From: Rhea pennata
Taxonomy: Eukaryota > Chordata > Aves > Rheiformes > Rheidae
Direction of reading: 5' to 3'
NCBI RefSeq assembly: GCF_028389875.1
Contig: NC_084672.1
Coordinates: 558,001 to 622,000, forward strand
DNA: 64,000 nt
Part shown: in pieces, positions 46,715-58,000 of the stretch
How the letters are laid out: every line of letters begins with the position of its first letter
Position numbering within the stretch: position 1 is the stretch's first letter
Translations under genes and position numbers: made by a program
The notes under the pieces: model-generated
Told to the model about the DNA's origin: nothing
What the model saw: only the letters and a program-made list of their open reading frames with translations
Database searches by the model: none

Positions 46715-49700
46715 GTGCGCGCCGGCCGCCGCCGCGCCGGGCCGCTGCGGGCGGGGGGGAGCCGGGCGCGGCGTGGGGCCGAGCGGGAGGTCGCTCCGCC
46801 GTGGGGCTGTGGGGGGCGGCTTGCCCGCTGGGCGGTGGGGCCCGGCCCCGGCTGGCCAAGGGTTGGGCTTGCTGCGGCCCCGGCTCCCCGGGAAGGGTGC
46901 CTGCGGCCCGGGCGGCAGCTGCCTGTCCCCGGGGCTCGCCCTGCCCGCCCTTGGCACCGGTGGCCTCAGTGCCAAGGGCACCGTTCTTGCGGTGCCAGGA
47001 GGCACCGTGGCCTCCCCTTCCAGCTGAGAGCTACCTGTTCACGGCTTTACTCAGGCTCTGCTGGCCCCAGAGCAGTGGGGGATAGCGGAGGTGGGGGTCC
47101 TCTGCACCTTTCTCAGCAACAGGCTTGCAGGTGTTTGCTCTTGCCTCCCTGCAGGCAGAGGAACTCCAGCAGCAAATTATCCGAGAGACTTTTCACCTGG
47201 TCCTCAAGCGGGATGACCACATCTGCAACTTCCTGGAGTGCGGCAGGTAACCCTCATGTCCCTCACTGCCTGAGGGTTCCCCTTGCACAGGGCGCAGTGG
47301 GGCTGTGTCCCCCCTTCCTGCTGCAGGTACCTCTGGCCCCAAGGGGTTCCTTTTTCTGAAGCCTTTCCTTGTGTCTCTGCAGCCTATTTGGTGGCTCGGA
47401 TTACAAGCTGATCTACCGCCACTATGCCACGCTGTACTTCGTGTTCTGCGTGGACTCCTCAGAGAGTGAGCTGGGCATTCTGGACCTCATCCAGGTTGGT
47501 CTCTCTGGAGTGAAGTTTTCCTACCAGAGGGAGGCCACAGCAAGCATGCATACAGTGGAGCCCACCTCGCACCTCGGCAGCGGGTTGCTGCTCCTCTGGT
47601 TTTGGGCACTGCTGGGCAGAGAGGCTCCCAGAGCAGCTGGACATGCTTCGATGCAGATGCTCACTCTGCTAGTGAGCAGTCAGACAGTGTAGGTTACGGG
47701 TCCTCTCCTGCGTATCCTGTACAGACCTTCTTTTCCAGGCTGGTTGAAGTGAGCGTAAAAGGGGCTAGAGATCATGCTTAAAGAGTGACTCTGGACAGGG
47801 CTGTGCCTCTGCTGGGTGCAGCTGTGCGCGATGCGGGAGACAGGAGTCTCCCAGGAAGAAAGTAGTACCATGGCAGTGTCATATAAATCACCTTTTCTAG
47901 CTTTTCTTTTCAAAGATCCTAAGCTAGAAATGAAGTTTTCATGGCTGGGAATTGCCTGTGGAGAAGAGTTCCCGACTATAGAGCATTTCACACTTGTTTT
48001 ATGTTACAGTAGGACACACGAATATCCAGCACTTCTTAGTTGTCCTTCCTGTTCTCCAAGAGGGTTCATGCCCTACTCGGATCACCTGTTGTGATCATGT
48101 AGTTCCCATATTTCACCTCCTTTCAAGCTGTTCTAGGTGACTGCAAGCCTGGCCCTTGTGGAAGAACACAATAACTAGCCATTGTCCCAGCCAGGGCCCT
48201 GTGACTGCAGATTATCAGGATATTGGCACCTGTTTTTTTTTTTCCCCCAGAATGGCTGAGTACTGTGTTTCAGTTTGCTTTACCCAGTGCCAGGCTCTTT
48301 GGACCTGGGCTCAAACCACATCCTTGAAACTAGAGGTTCCGGTTGCCCTGGGTAGTAACAGGAACAAGAAGACAATAGCAGCTGGGTAGAAGTAACAGTT
48401 CAGAGGAAGCCTGACCTGTTGCAGGATGAGGAGCCCTCCAAGTTTGCTGGTATTGCACCAACTTGGCAGTCCATTCACAGTGGGCTCAGTCAGGGCCAGA
48501 CTCATATTGTAGCCAAATGCCCCTTGCTGAGACAAGGTTTTTCCTAGGAACTAAAGTAGGTAGCAGTTTGGGCTTTTTGATCTGGTTTCTGTGGTTTAGT
48601 GAAGATTGGCACTAGGAGCGTGTTGGGTCGTTCCAGCACCACTGGGCAGTGCCTGTGTGGAAAGAGGCTTCCTTGTCTAGCTGCTCCCTGCATGTGTGGT
48701 GCTCACAGCTCTACCTGACTCCCTCCACCTGCACTGTGCAAGCCCCCAGTTCTCCACACCACCCCTGCATGCTGCTGCTTTGCTGGAGCCAGGGTCCTGG
48801 CCAGCCCTCTGGGGCTGAGCCTGTGAGTGGTTGCCCTGGGAATGGACACTTTACTAGCATTGAAAGTAAATGGGATTTTTAAGAAGAATTTATTGCTGTT
48901 CAGGGTAAAAGCCTGAGATGCAGTGACTGATCTGACAGTTTGTGGCCAGGGCTGCAGCTTTTTACATGTGCAGGCACTGGTGCTGTATGCAGGAATCCTC
49001 TTGCTATTATGTTCTGTCCTGACCTTCCTTTCCTCCTGCCTCAGGTGTTTGTGGAGACACTGGACAAGTGTTTTGAGAATGTCTGTGAGTTGGACCTCAT
49101 CTTTCACATGGACAAGGTGGGTTCTAGGTTTCTGTGTGCTCCACTAGGCCACCACTGTTTGTTTCATCCTAGCATCCTGCTCCTTTTGAGCTCTGCCTTC
49201 TGTAGGAGGTACATTCCTGAGTCCAGAAGCAGGCTTGGCTTTGAGCCCTTGAGCTTTTCAGGAGAGCCTTTTGCTAAGTGAGGGATCACTTACCTGATGG
49301 AGATCAAAAATCTGGCTAGGGACATCAGTATGTGTTCTTTGTAAGCTACTTGTGCTATGTTCTCCTGCAAATGATCTGAGTTGCTTTGCTGTGTTCTGAG
49401 CCCTCCATATGTAAGCTGGCTTTAAATTCAAAGCACTTGCCCTGGTTCCCTGCTGTATTACTGTTGTGGGACTGTGATCTCTGCTACAATAAAGCAATCG
49501 TTTTTTTGGTATGGGTTGGTTCTGAGAATTACCATAGACATGCTGAGTAGATACGTGTTCATGTGACAGGGATCCATGCTGAGGCTTCACTGTTCATCTT
49601 TTGCACAGTGGCCAGCACTGATGGAATTAAACAAGAATCTGGCTTTGTACATAGGCATTTTAACTCTTCTTACTGCACGGTGGGACCCTATTTGGAGTCT

Positions 49701-52700
49701 TGTTAACATTTCGTTAGAGCTGCAGAAAACAATGGGACTGTTTGGAATACAGAGTGTTTGATAAACTTTCATTTGAGCCACAGCCTTTAATATTTCCTTT
49801 TTAGCTGGTCAGAGTTTCTGGGTGGGAACCCATTCTCTTTGATCATCATCTAGATGGAGCTGAAGATAGCAGGGGTTATTCTTGGGGATAGGAGAAACAG
49901 GTAGCTGACGTGTACTGGGCTTGCGTTGCTGCTGATAAAAGTTGTTCCTGCTTTGCTGAAGACAGCACATACCAACAAAAATGAGGAGTGAAAAGATCAG
50001 TAAAGCTGCAAAAACGTTCCCTTTCTGTTGGTGATTCTTATTTATAAATTCTCTGGCAGAGAAATGGAGTTAGCAAATATTCATAGAAGATGCTCTGGAG
50101 CAGCTAAATGTGCTAGCGATTGGTTAAGATTTTGACTTTATAGCTTGCTTGGCTGTAAACTTGCAGAAGAGTTACGAGGTTGATTGTCTTGTCAGCAAAA
50201 AACACTCTTATCAAAGCAAACAAAAGGAGAGGGAGAGGAAGGAGGAAGGTGGTGAGGAGTATCTGAGGGAGAAGTGATGGCAACAACCCATATCTTCTGT
50301 GGCAGTATCTGGGGGAGGATACACTCTCATTTACTCAATTTGTGGAGTGACCAGGACCTGGCGCTTTACAGCGATTCCACAGCCCACAGGCAGAAGATGT
50401 TATTCCTATTGCTTGTGCATTTTGCCAGCATTAGCATGAACTATCCTTCCTCTTAACTCTCTTACCAAACTAAGGATTCAAAGGAGACAGAAGTCAGGGA
50501 AAATACTAGGCTCAGTCAGCCCCAAGGCTCTCATACTAGTTATGTCTGTTTATTTCTGGTTCTGTGCTCCTTTTGTTTTCCAGCCTTGACTTCAGTCCTT
50601 GGGCACTATCAGTTGGTCCTCTTGTCCGGACTCACTCTTTCTATATTTAGCATTTGTTTATTTCCCAAATGTGTTCATGCTGAGTGCCAGTGGTTCCAAG
50701 TGCTAGGTTACAGGCTTGCACTCTTGGGGATGCCGAAAATTTGCAGGTATGTTGTGCTGTTTTCCATGTCTTGCCCCTCTGATGCTTGTGCAGGACTTCC
50801 TGCAGCTGCGTCATTGCCCCAGTGCTCTCTCACAGGCCCCCTACCTCCAGACTTAGTTTGTCAAAGGCAGTGCAGGAAAGGTTGGGCATGGTACTACCTT
50901 CTGCTCTAGCTGATTAATTACAAAGTTTGTGAGTTCCTGATGAGAACAGGGGAGCAAGTAAGCCAACATCCCCTGGAAAATACTTGTTGAGCTGAGCCTT
51001 TGATTGTTAATATCCTGAGTGCAGCAGGTTTTGGCTAGGATTTGCCTGAACCCTGTTGGGCAGCATGAAATTCATGAAATTAGAGCTTCTGCAGGTTTCT
51101 AGTCCCTGGTCTTGCAGAAGGCAGCTGACCGGGGCTGTCAAGTTTATGGTTCACAGGCAGCCAGTGGCACCAGTGCTCTTATGCTGTCAGCTTTGGAAGC
51201 AGGAATCATAAAGCTGCAGAGATCCTTCGTTCACAAGGAGAGGCTGGAGCTGCGGAAGTCGTGGGGAGACTCAGAACAGGCTGAATGATGGAATGGTCCT
51301 GTTGTACGGACCCTGGTTGTGCTTCATGCCTTAGATGAGAACGTGAGTTTTGCTAAGCAGCTGCAAGGTCCTAGAGAGGACACATTTTGTTCAGGAAGCA
51401 TTGTGTTTCATTTCTGAAAACAAAGCTTTCTTGTGATTTCTACCCTGTTGGTTTTGGTCCAATTTGGACTGAAGCCAGATCTTGAAGGAACAACATTTCC
51501 TGCAGCCCAGATGTTCTCCTGTTGTGGAGAGCTGCTTGCATTGTCCTGTTGGTGTGTTCGCAGGGCTAGGCATCAGTGGACACTGGTGCTGTGGGAGAGC
51601 AATTACTGTGCTGTGGTGCTTGGAGGCAGTTGGGTTATTATGGGTGTCCGAGAAAGATTATGTATGGCAGCTGGCTTTCCCTGTGCAGCACTGCTGAAAG
51701 ACTGATCACAGCACAGCTTGGTGCTCCTGGTGCTGTCAGGTAAGGACAAGACCCATAGAAAAGCATTAAAGTGTCATCACGCTTATAGTTGGGCAAAGCT
51801 GGCTTTTCCCCTTCTAGTAGGTTCTCTAGTTGCTTTATTTTTCACAGCATTACCCTGCAAGTATTTGCCTCACCATATTTGAAAGTGCAATCAACCCTCG
51901 TGAAACCATAAAACAATATAATAACTATCTTACAGTAATAGCCTATTTCACGGAAGTAAGCAGAGACCCATAAATTCATTATCTGCACTGGGTTGCTGTT
52001 GGAGACTGCTGACTTATCAAGGAAGCCTGTATTGTGCTGGATGGTGCAACTGAAGGTGTGTCACAGCAGCACAACATGGCCAGCCTACCTATGGTCCTGT
52101 TTTCTTTTTTCTTGGGTTGTCAGCCAAGACAGGCCTTGTCTAATGCTGTGGTTGCAGTGTATCGCTGGTTCTCTTTCTGACTAGGGCTGGCAGGAGGTAG
52201 CAGGTCTCTCCTTTGGGACTACTTTGTTTCATCCTTGGCCCCTGGAGCAGAAGGAGACTCAACAGTTGTGTCCTTTTTGTGTGTGTGTTGCACATGCGTG
52301 TGTCACACGCGAGCACGTGTGTGTCACAGTCCTAGATATTCTAAGCAAAAGTAACAAAATCAGGCTCTTTGTTTCTGGCCTCACTTTCCAGATGAAGAAA
52401 CTGGTTTTGGGAAAAAGTGTCCTAACGTGTGGCACCAGAGAGGCCCTCAGATCACTGCTGCTCTGTGAAGTGTCCTGGTCCCAGTGCCTTGAGGCCGCTG
52501 TTCTCAGGTGTGCTTTCTAGGCAGGGAGCTGTTTCCTGGAATGAACTGTGCCCCTGGCCTAGAGAGGTTTCCTCTATAGAGAGGGATCAAACTTCAGTGC
52601 AGCCATTGGGATATTACAACCAGGATGTGTCGCTAGGACAGGGCCAGACCTGGCCTCCTTTGGGGCTGTTGTGCATAATGGTCTGATGGGCACCGCTTGC

Positions 52701-54148
52701 TCCTGTCTTTGGGTAGTTCTTCTCTAGAGCAGAAGTACAAGTAGTATGTCTGGCTTCCTGGACTGTCACTGAGGGTCCAGGAGCAACTCGGACAGGCAGT
52801 CAGCTGCCAGAGCTGTATTTGGCTGAAAGGAGTAAGGGGCTGGGTATGCGCGTCTCAGGGAAATATCAGCCCGCAGCACTGCTTCCACACAAGAATATGT
52901 GAGGTAATTCACCTTGCAGTGTGTGCTGAGACCCAGGATGTCTGGTCTTCCTGCCCAGCATGTCATTCAGTCTGGCTCTGCACTCCCCACTGCAGTGCCC
53001 GCGGCTCTGCCCAGACTCTAGCTGTCTCAAGGGGGTTCATCCCTGCCAGCCTGCAGGGGCTTTAGTCCCTGCCATTTTCAGCATGCCCATGAACCTGAAC
53101 TTGGTTCACAGTCTTCCTTTGCCTTGCAGGTTCATTATATCCTGCAGGAGGTGGTGATAGGTGGCATGGTGCTGGAGACCAACATGAATGAGATCGTGGC
53201 ACAGGCAGAGGCCCAGAGCAAGCTGGAGAAGGCAGAGGTGAGTGGTAATGCTGTGGCTCTCCCTGGTGTGGCTTGCAGGGAGGATAGCACAGGGGTTTGG
53301 GAGGATTTAGTGCGATGTGCTTGGATATGCAGTGCAGGTTGGCAGGAGGGGCAAAATGTTCCCCGAGATGTCCATGGTCCATAGGTCTGATGTGCTCCAG
53401 GCAGATGTGGAGGGGCAGTATGCATGGTCTGTATTGTGTTGGGGAGAGGAGCTTGTGCATGGGGGGAGTTCCCAGCATGTCTGTGCTCTGCCTGTGTGAG
53501 TCCTCACAGAGAGGGCTCAGGGCATCAGCTGTACTCCTTACTGCACTCCTTCAGGTGTGTAGGGAGCATCAGAGTGTGGAGATTACTGTTTCCATCAAGA
53601 TTAATGAAGTGAGGTAGTGAAAAGTGCTTATTGCCCTTGTTTGTGGCGGCACTATGAAGAGGCAGTTGCACCCTGATAGCAGGAGACGGAAATGCTTGGC
53701 CGTCCCTGCCTCTTTCAGTAGAGTGCTATTAACCAGTTAGCTCTATTGATCGGGTAGGCAGTGGAAATGCAGGCTCTTCTGCTGAAGCAGGGATGCCTGG
53801 CTGGCTGCTGGGGCTGAGCTGGGCCTGGCTGGCTGCTGGGGGGTGTAGCCAGGCCCTGGGCACCCACGAGTGGCAGGACACCACTGGGAGAGCTGGAGGC
53901 TCAGACTGGGAATGCTCCTTTGGCAAAGCACAAGGCTGAGCCAGAGGATCAGTATGGAGTCTTTGGAGCTTATGGAGGGCTGGCAGTCACTGTGTTCCCC
54001 TCTCTGCTCTCCTCACCAGGGAGGCCTCTCCGCAGCTCCTTCCCGCGCTGTCTCAGCTGTGAAGAATATCAACCTGCCAGAGATCCCTCGCAATATCAAC
54101 ATTGGAGACATCAACATCAAAGTGCCCAACCTGTCTCAGTTTGTGTGA
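46646..54148 (+). CDS. AP3S2: AP3S2, AP-3 complex subunit sigma-2 (complete, six exons)
   Basis: Exons 46646-46714, 47155-47246, 47383-47494, 49045-49116, 53130-53237 and 54020-54148 join in frame (582 bases) into 193 residues plus stop, the same length as human AP3S2. The product is the small sigma chain of the AP-3 adaptor, a cytosolic coat that sorts cargo from endosomes to lysosomes and lysosome-related organelles; sigma chains help recognise dileucine signals. The clathrin adaptor small-chain fold fills the protein. Key stretches are MISAILVFNNHGKPRLVRFY, IYRHYATLYFVFCVDSSESE and the tail NINIGDINIKVPNLSQFV. The ending SQFV favours AP3S2 over the paralogue AP3S1. All introns are GT-AG; the exon 1 donor GTGCGC is weak. 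One unusual change is LECGSLFGGSDY, where human has LEGGSLIGGSDY. Confidence 0.97.
47155..47246 (+). CDS. AP3S2: AP3S2 exon 2
   Basis: It encodes AEELQQQIIRETFHLVLKRD and then DHICNFLECG, with a split serine at the end (AG|C). The acceptor is CCTGCAG and the donor GTAACC. The cysteine in LECG replaces a glycine of the human protein. Confidence 0.95.
47383..47494 (+). CDS. AP3S2: AP3S2 exon 3
   Basis: It encodes LFGGSDYKLIYRHYATLYFV through GILDLIQ, the central strands of the small-chain fold. The acceptor is TCTGCAG and the donor CAG|GTTGGT. Confidence 0.96.
47495..49044 (+). other. AP3S2: AP3S2 intron 3
   Basis: About 1.5 kb with no recognised feature beyond a T-rich run near 48231. Confidence 0.9.
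49045..49116 (+). CDS. AP3S2: AP3S2 exon 4
   Basis: Twenty-four codons, VFVETLDKCFENVCELDLIF then HMDK, essentially identical to the human protein. Acceptor CTCAG, donor AAG|GTGGGT. Confidence 0.96.
49117..53129 (+). other. AP3S2: AP3S2 intron 4
   Basis: About 4 kb, the longest intron of the gene. It holds a TG-rich simple repeat near 52270-52330. I see no exon or clear mobile element in it. Confidence 0.9.
53130..53237 (+). CDS. AP3S2: AP3S2 exon 5
   Basis: Thirty-six codons, from VHYILQEVVIGGMVLETNMN to KLEKAE. Acceptor TTGCAG, donor GAG|GTGAGT. It closes the small-chain domain. Confidence 0.96.
53238..54019 (+). other. AP3S2: AP3S2 intron 5
   Basis: About 0.8 kb, with a short duplicated CTGGCTGCTGGGG motif near 53800-53850. 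No gene seen. Confidence 0.9.
54020..54148 (+). CDS. AP3S2: AP3S2 exon 6 (coding part with stop)
   Basis: It encodes GGLSAAPSRAVSAVKNINLP and the AP-3 sigma-specific tail ending SQFV, then TGA at 54146. The tail beyond the adaptor fold distinguishes AP-3 sigma chains from those of AP-1 and AP-2. Confidence 0.96.
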   Translation, partial: GGLSAAPSRAVSAVKNINLPEIPRNINIGDINIKVPNLSQFV

Positions 54149-55026
54149 GCATCCCTAGGCAGACCAGGCGGGGAGGGCTGTCCATGCACACGGGCTGTGG
54201 TCTGGCTGGCTCTCCTGCTAAGAGGAACCAATCTCAGCTGGACTCTATCTGCCTGTTCTGGATGTCCCCTCTGCCTATGCCAGGCCCTGGCCTTGCCCAT
54301 ACAGCGCATGGAGGGCCAGGTGTGCTGCCAGCATGTGTGGACTGCCTGGCAGAGTAGAGAGCTCTGATGGGGTGTGGGGCAAAGTGAGTTCAGAGTGGTG
54401 CTGCCTGCTGTGTGTCTGTCACCTTGGACCCTGAGCTCAGTTGTGCTCCCTGGTCTCCCTAACAAGGTTGCCTTTCTTCCCCTCCCTCCCTCCCAGGTGG
54501 GTGTGTAGCCTCTGCTTTAGCTGTGGTGGGAAAGCCAAAACCTGCCTGTCCTAGCACTTGGAATTCCTAGTTTTAAAAAATGCATCTATCCCTGGTGGCT
54601 TTTGGAGGAGCCCTGGGTTATCTCTCCTCCACCTCCACCCCCCCACCCCCCCGCCCCAGGCTGGGTTGTTCTGACTGGTCTAGCATCCCTGTGCCCCCAC
54701 TGCTCCTTGCTGCGTATGGGCCTTCTGTCACGAGATTTGTGCCAGACTTGTAGGGGTTGGTCAGCTGTGCTCCTGCTGGGCTGCTTGATCAGGGCAAAGG
54801 GATAGTTTCTGCTGTACAGAGAGACATTGGCAGTGAGGGGAGAAGACGGAAGGGAGTTGCTTGCTGCTTCCGCTTGAGCAGGATGGAAAGCTACAGGGGG
54901 GACAAAGCAGCCAACTTGCTGTGTGGTGGGCCAGGCCAGGCAAGGTCTGTCACTGCATCCCCAAGAACGTGTGCATGGTCACAGGGGCTGAAGCCTTCAG
55001 AAGAATGTCCCCTGAATCCTAATAAA
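54149..55026 (+). other. AP3S2: AP3S2 3' UTR
   Basis: Non-coding sequence from the AP3S2 stop codon to the first good polyadenylation signal. The length is inferred from that signal. Confidence 0.65.
55021..55026 (+). terminator. AP3S2: AP3S2 polyadenylation signal
   Basis: AATAAA lies about 870 bases after the stop codon, with a GT-rich TGTGTGGGTG stretch some 20 bases downstream as expected of a cleavage region. It is the only canonical hexamer I saw between the stop codon and the ANPEP promoter region. Confidence 0.7.
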
Positions 55027-55049
55027 CCACTGTGAAAATCTCTCTGTGT

Positions 55050-58000
55050 GGGTGCTGCAGGCCTGGGGGCTGTGGAGGATCAGTGCAGTGCACGTGGAGG
55101 GGGTGCATGGGCAGGGGTCCTTCGCACAGCCTCCCTGGAGGCTGCGGGGCTGCCGTGGGGGGAGAGCAGGAGCAGTGGGAAGGCACTCCCAGAGCCCGTG
55201 GCTGCTGTGGTGTGTGCGGTGGTGGTGGTTTCTCCCCTCGCTTGCGGGTGTTGCTGGGACCAGGGCTGCTCCTGTGCTAAGGATGAGCCGGGTGGTGAGT
55301 GACGTGGTGAGGGCACCGGCCCATCTGTCCTCTGGGAGGTTGTGGTGATGGGGTTGGCTCTGCGCACTCCTGCCCAGCGCCCTGAGCGTGTGGCACCCCA
55401 GGGCACCTTGCGAGATCCTGTCCTCTCTGGAGCAGGCAAAGGAGCAGCACAGCCCTGCTCGGGGGCTGCGGCAGCAGTGGCCATCTGCCTTCGGAGGTGG
55501 CCTGGCAGGGCTCTGGCCACTAATCTGTGACCTGCTGGTGCCCCCTGTGCTCCCTGCCAGCTCTCCTGCCTTTCTGTCACAGAGCATCCCCAATCGGCTG
55601 AGAGCTGGGGTAGCCGTGGAGCCTGCTCTGGCTACTGCAGAAGTGGCGATGCTCGTCTCCATCCCACCCCTTCTCCTGTTGCCCAGTGTCAGCTGCAGGG
55701 TCACTCTGGGAAGCTGCCTGGTGGGAGATGCTGCTGGGGCTCACGGGGAGCGAGACGTTGCCCGGCCCGCGGGAGGCTGCAGCAGCCGGCTCGGCCGGGG
55801 CCAGGGCTGGCGACTGGCCCGGCGGCCCACGGGGAGCTCACCCTGCAGTCTGCATCTGGGCTTGCTCTGGTCGGGGGGGGGAGGCGTGAGGGCTCGGCTG
55901 GAAGGAGGTGGCTGTCCGAGCACGGCGTGGGGGTGCGGGGCGAACAGCGACGACTCCTGAGCAGAGGTACTGCTCTGCCCGTCCCCAAGCCCCTGGCTCT
56001 GGTGGGTTTGTGTCATGTTGCAGCTCCATCTGGCCACCAAGGCACTGGGGCTGGCTCTGGGAGCCTGTTCCTGTGCTCATTTCCCCTCCCCAGCCCCGGC
56101 CAGCCCAGCTGCGCTGCTCCGCTCCCGCTCCCGTGGGCTCTGCCTCCACTTCCCCCTGGCAGGGAAATGGTGACTGTGCTTGGAAGGAATTTTCCTGCGG
56201 TCTCCTTGCCTCCCCTCCATTCCCTCCCTGCTGGCTTAACCCTTCCCCAGCTGGCCACCAGCCCCTACAAGCTGATCCTGAAGGTTGAGGACCTGGGCAG
56301 GCAATTCCTTCTTCAGCCCTCCTCCGCCTGGCAGCGGCCACGGGTGCTGCGTGGTCCGTGCGAGGGCTGCGGCGGGATGGGCGAGCGCCCGGCCAGGCGG
56401 TGCTCGGGGGCCAGGGTCGGCTGTCCTGGTGGTTGGAGAGGGATGCTCGGGGTCACCACCCAGCGAAGGTTCAGCGTGGTGGCAGCCGTGCGGTGCCCCA
56501 TCCTCCCTCTGCTCCAGGCCCCCCGGGGGGGGGTCCTGGGGGAAAGGCAGGGGAGGGAGGGTCGTGTCCTGCCTGCCCCCCCGGCCCGGCACCCTGGCGT
56601 GGCAGTTGCTGGTGCGGGACGTGCCTGGCAGCGCTCGCTCAGCGGTGTTCAGGCACCGCTGCCTGCGGCTGCAGCTCTGTCCTGGCCGTCCCTTCCCGCG
56701 TCCTGCCAGCCTGTTCCAGCGGGGCTGCGGTGGCCGGGGGCTGCGAGCGGCAGGTGAGTCTGTGGCTGCTGCTTCAGGCCTTTCCCTTCCCTTCGCTCCC
56801 CTCTGCGCTCGCTCGTGCGCAGGGGAGCAGAGCAGAGGGGGTCGTCGCCCAGGGATGAGCGGGGCCAGACCCCCGGTGCCGTGGCCGGGCTGCTGTGCCG
56901 GCGGGGAAGCAGGGCTGCGCTGCTCGGTGCCGGCTCCCCCGGGGACGCGGCTCGGCCTGGGGTCTTGGTGCTCTCGCGTGGCTGGGAAGCGATGGCTGCG
57001 ATGCTGTGTTGGGGCTGTCCCCATCCCCTGGGGAGTTGGAGCTGGGGTGCCCCAGCTGGTCTGGCCCCTTGCCGGGCCACACTGGGTCTTGGCACCCAGC
57101 AGCTGCTGGATTTGGCTGAGTGGAGCATGTCCCCGTGACTCCAAGCCCTCACCTCTTGGCAGCGAGGCTGAGCGACGCAGCCAAGTGCCCACTCCCACTT
57201 TAGGTGCTCACACACCTCTGGCAAGAGCATTTACCCTCTGCTCTGCCGCGCGGGGAGAGACCAGCTCCCCGCTCCTCCGGCCGGGCTGTGCGTGGCAGCT
57301 TGGGCCACTTCCAGGGCAAGGAAAACCACTGGCCCTGCAGCCTCTCACCCAGATGCAGCGCGTCGTGCCGGGCTGCAGCGAGCAGGGGGCTGCTGGCCCG
57401 TGACGAGCCCTGGCCGCAGCCCCGCGAGCCCGTCCCGGCTGCAGCCAGGTGGGGCAGGGTGCAGGGTGCCAGGCTGGGGCGACGAGCATGGCAGCACCCT
57501 CCCGAGCTGGGATGCCTCTCCCGGGTGCACCGAGGCAGCCGTGCTCAGCTGGCTGGGTGCCGCTGGGGGATGGTGTGCCCGGCCCCTGTCCCCTGCTCCC
57601 CAGGGGCGAGCACGCTGGTGATGGCTGGCGAAGGAGGGGGCACCCGGGGAGGGGTCTGGGGCTGGCGGGGCGGCCGCGGGCTGTCCCCGGCCACAGGGCG
57701 CCGCGCTCCCGCGGGAGCGTGCGGCTGGCGGCCGTCTCTGGCAGGCTTCCCCCAACAGATGCCTTCCAGATGTGGTGGCTGTGCTGCTTGGGGGCCCTGG
57801 CTTTGCCGGAGGCGCCGGCCCCGTGCGGAGGGATGCCTGCCCCATCCCGCTCTGGGCACGCAGGAGCCAGGGCTGCAGCCAGGGGCTCCTCGCGTCCTGC
57901 ACCCACTGCCCGGAGCCCCGGCCAGCCCCTCCGGGCAGGGCAGGGCCGGCCAGCAGCCCAGGGGTTAAGGTGGCGAGGAACGGTTCAGGTTACTTCCCTT

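Larger units (their letters stand above)
45050..46960 (+). promoter_or_regulatory. AP3S2: AP3S2 CpG island and promoter region
   Basis: About 1.9 kb of CpG-dense sequence surrounds the first exon of AP3S2. It contains facing GC boxes, an 18-bp GC-rich repeat, a CTCF-like element and ETS-like TTCCG cores. No TATA box sits at a usable distance from the start codon; a CpG-island, dispersed-start promoter is expected for a housekeeping adaptor subunit. The exact transcription start is not visible. Confidence 0.75.

Noticed and set aside
55388..57403. Several 190-370-codon frames between AP3S2 and ANPEP
   Set aside because: Overlapping in many phases in GC-rich DNA, with no domain, no conserved start and no splice pattern.
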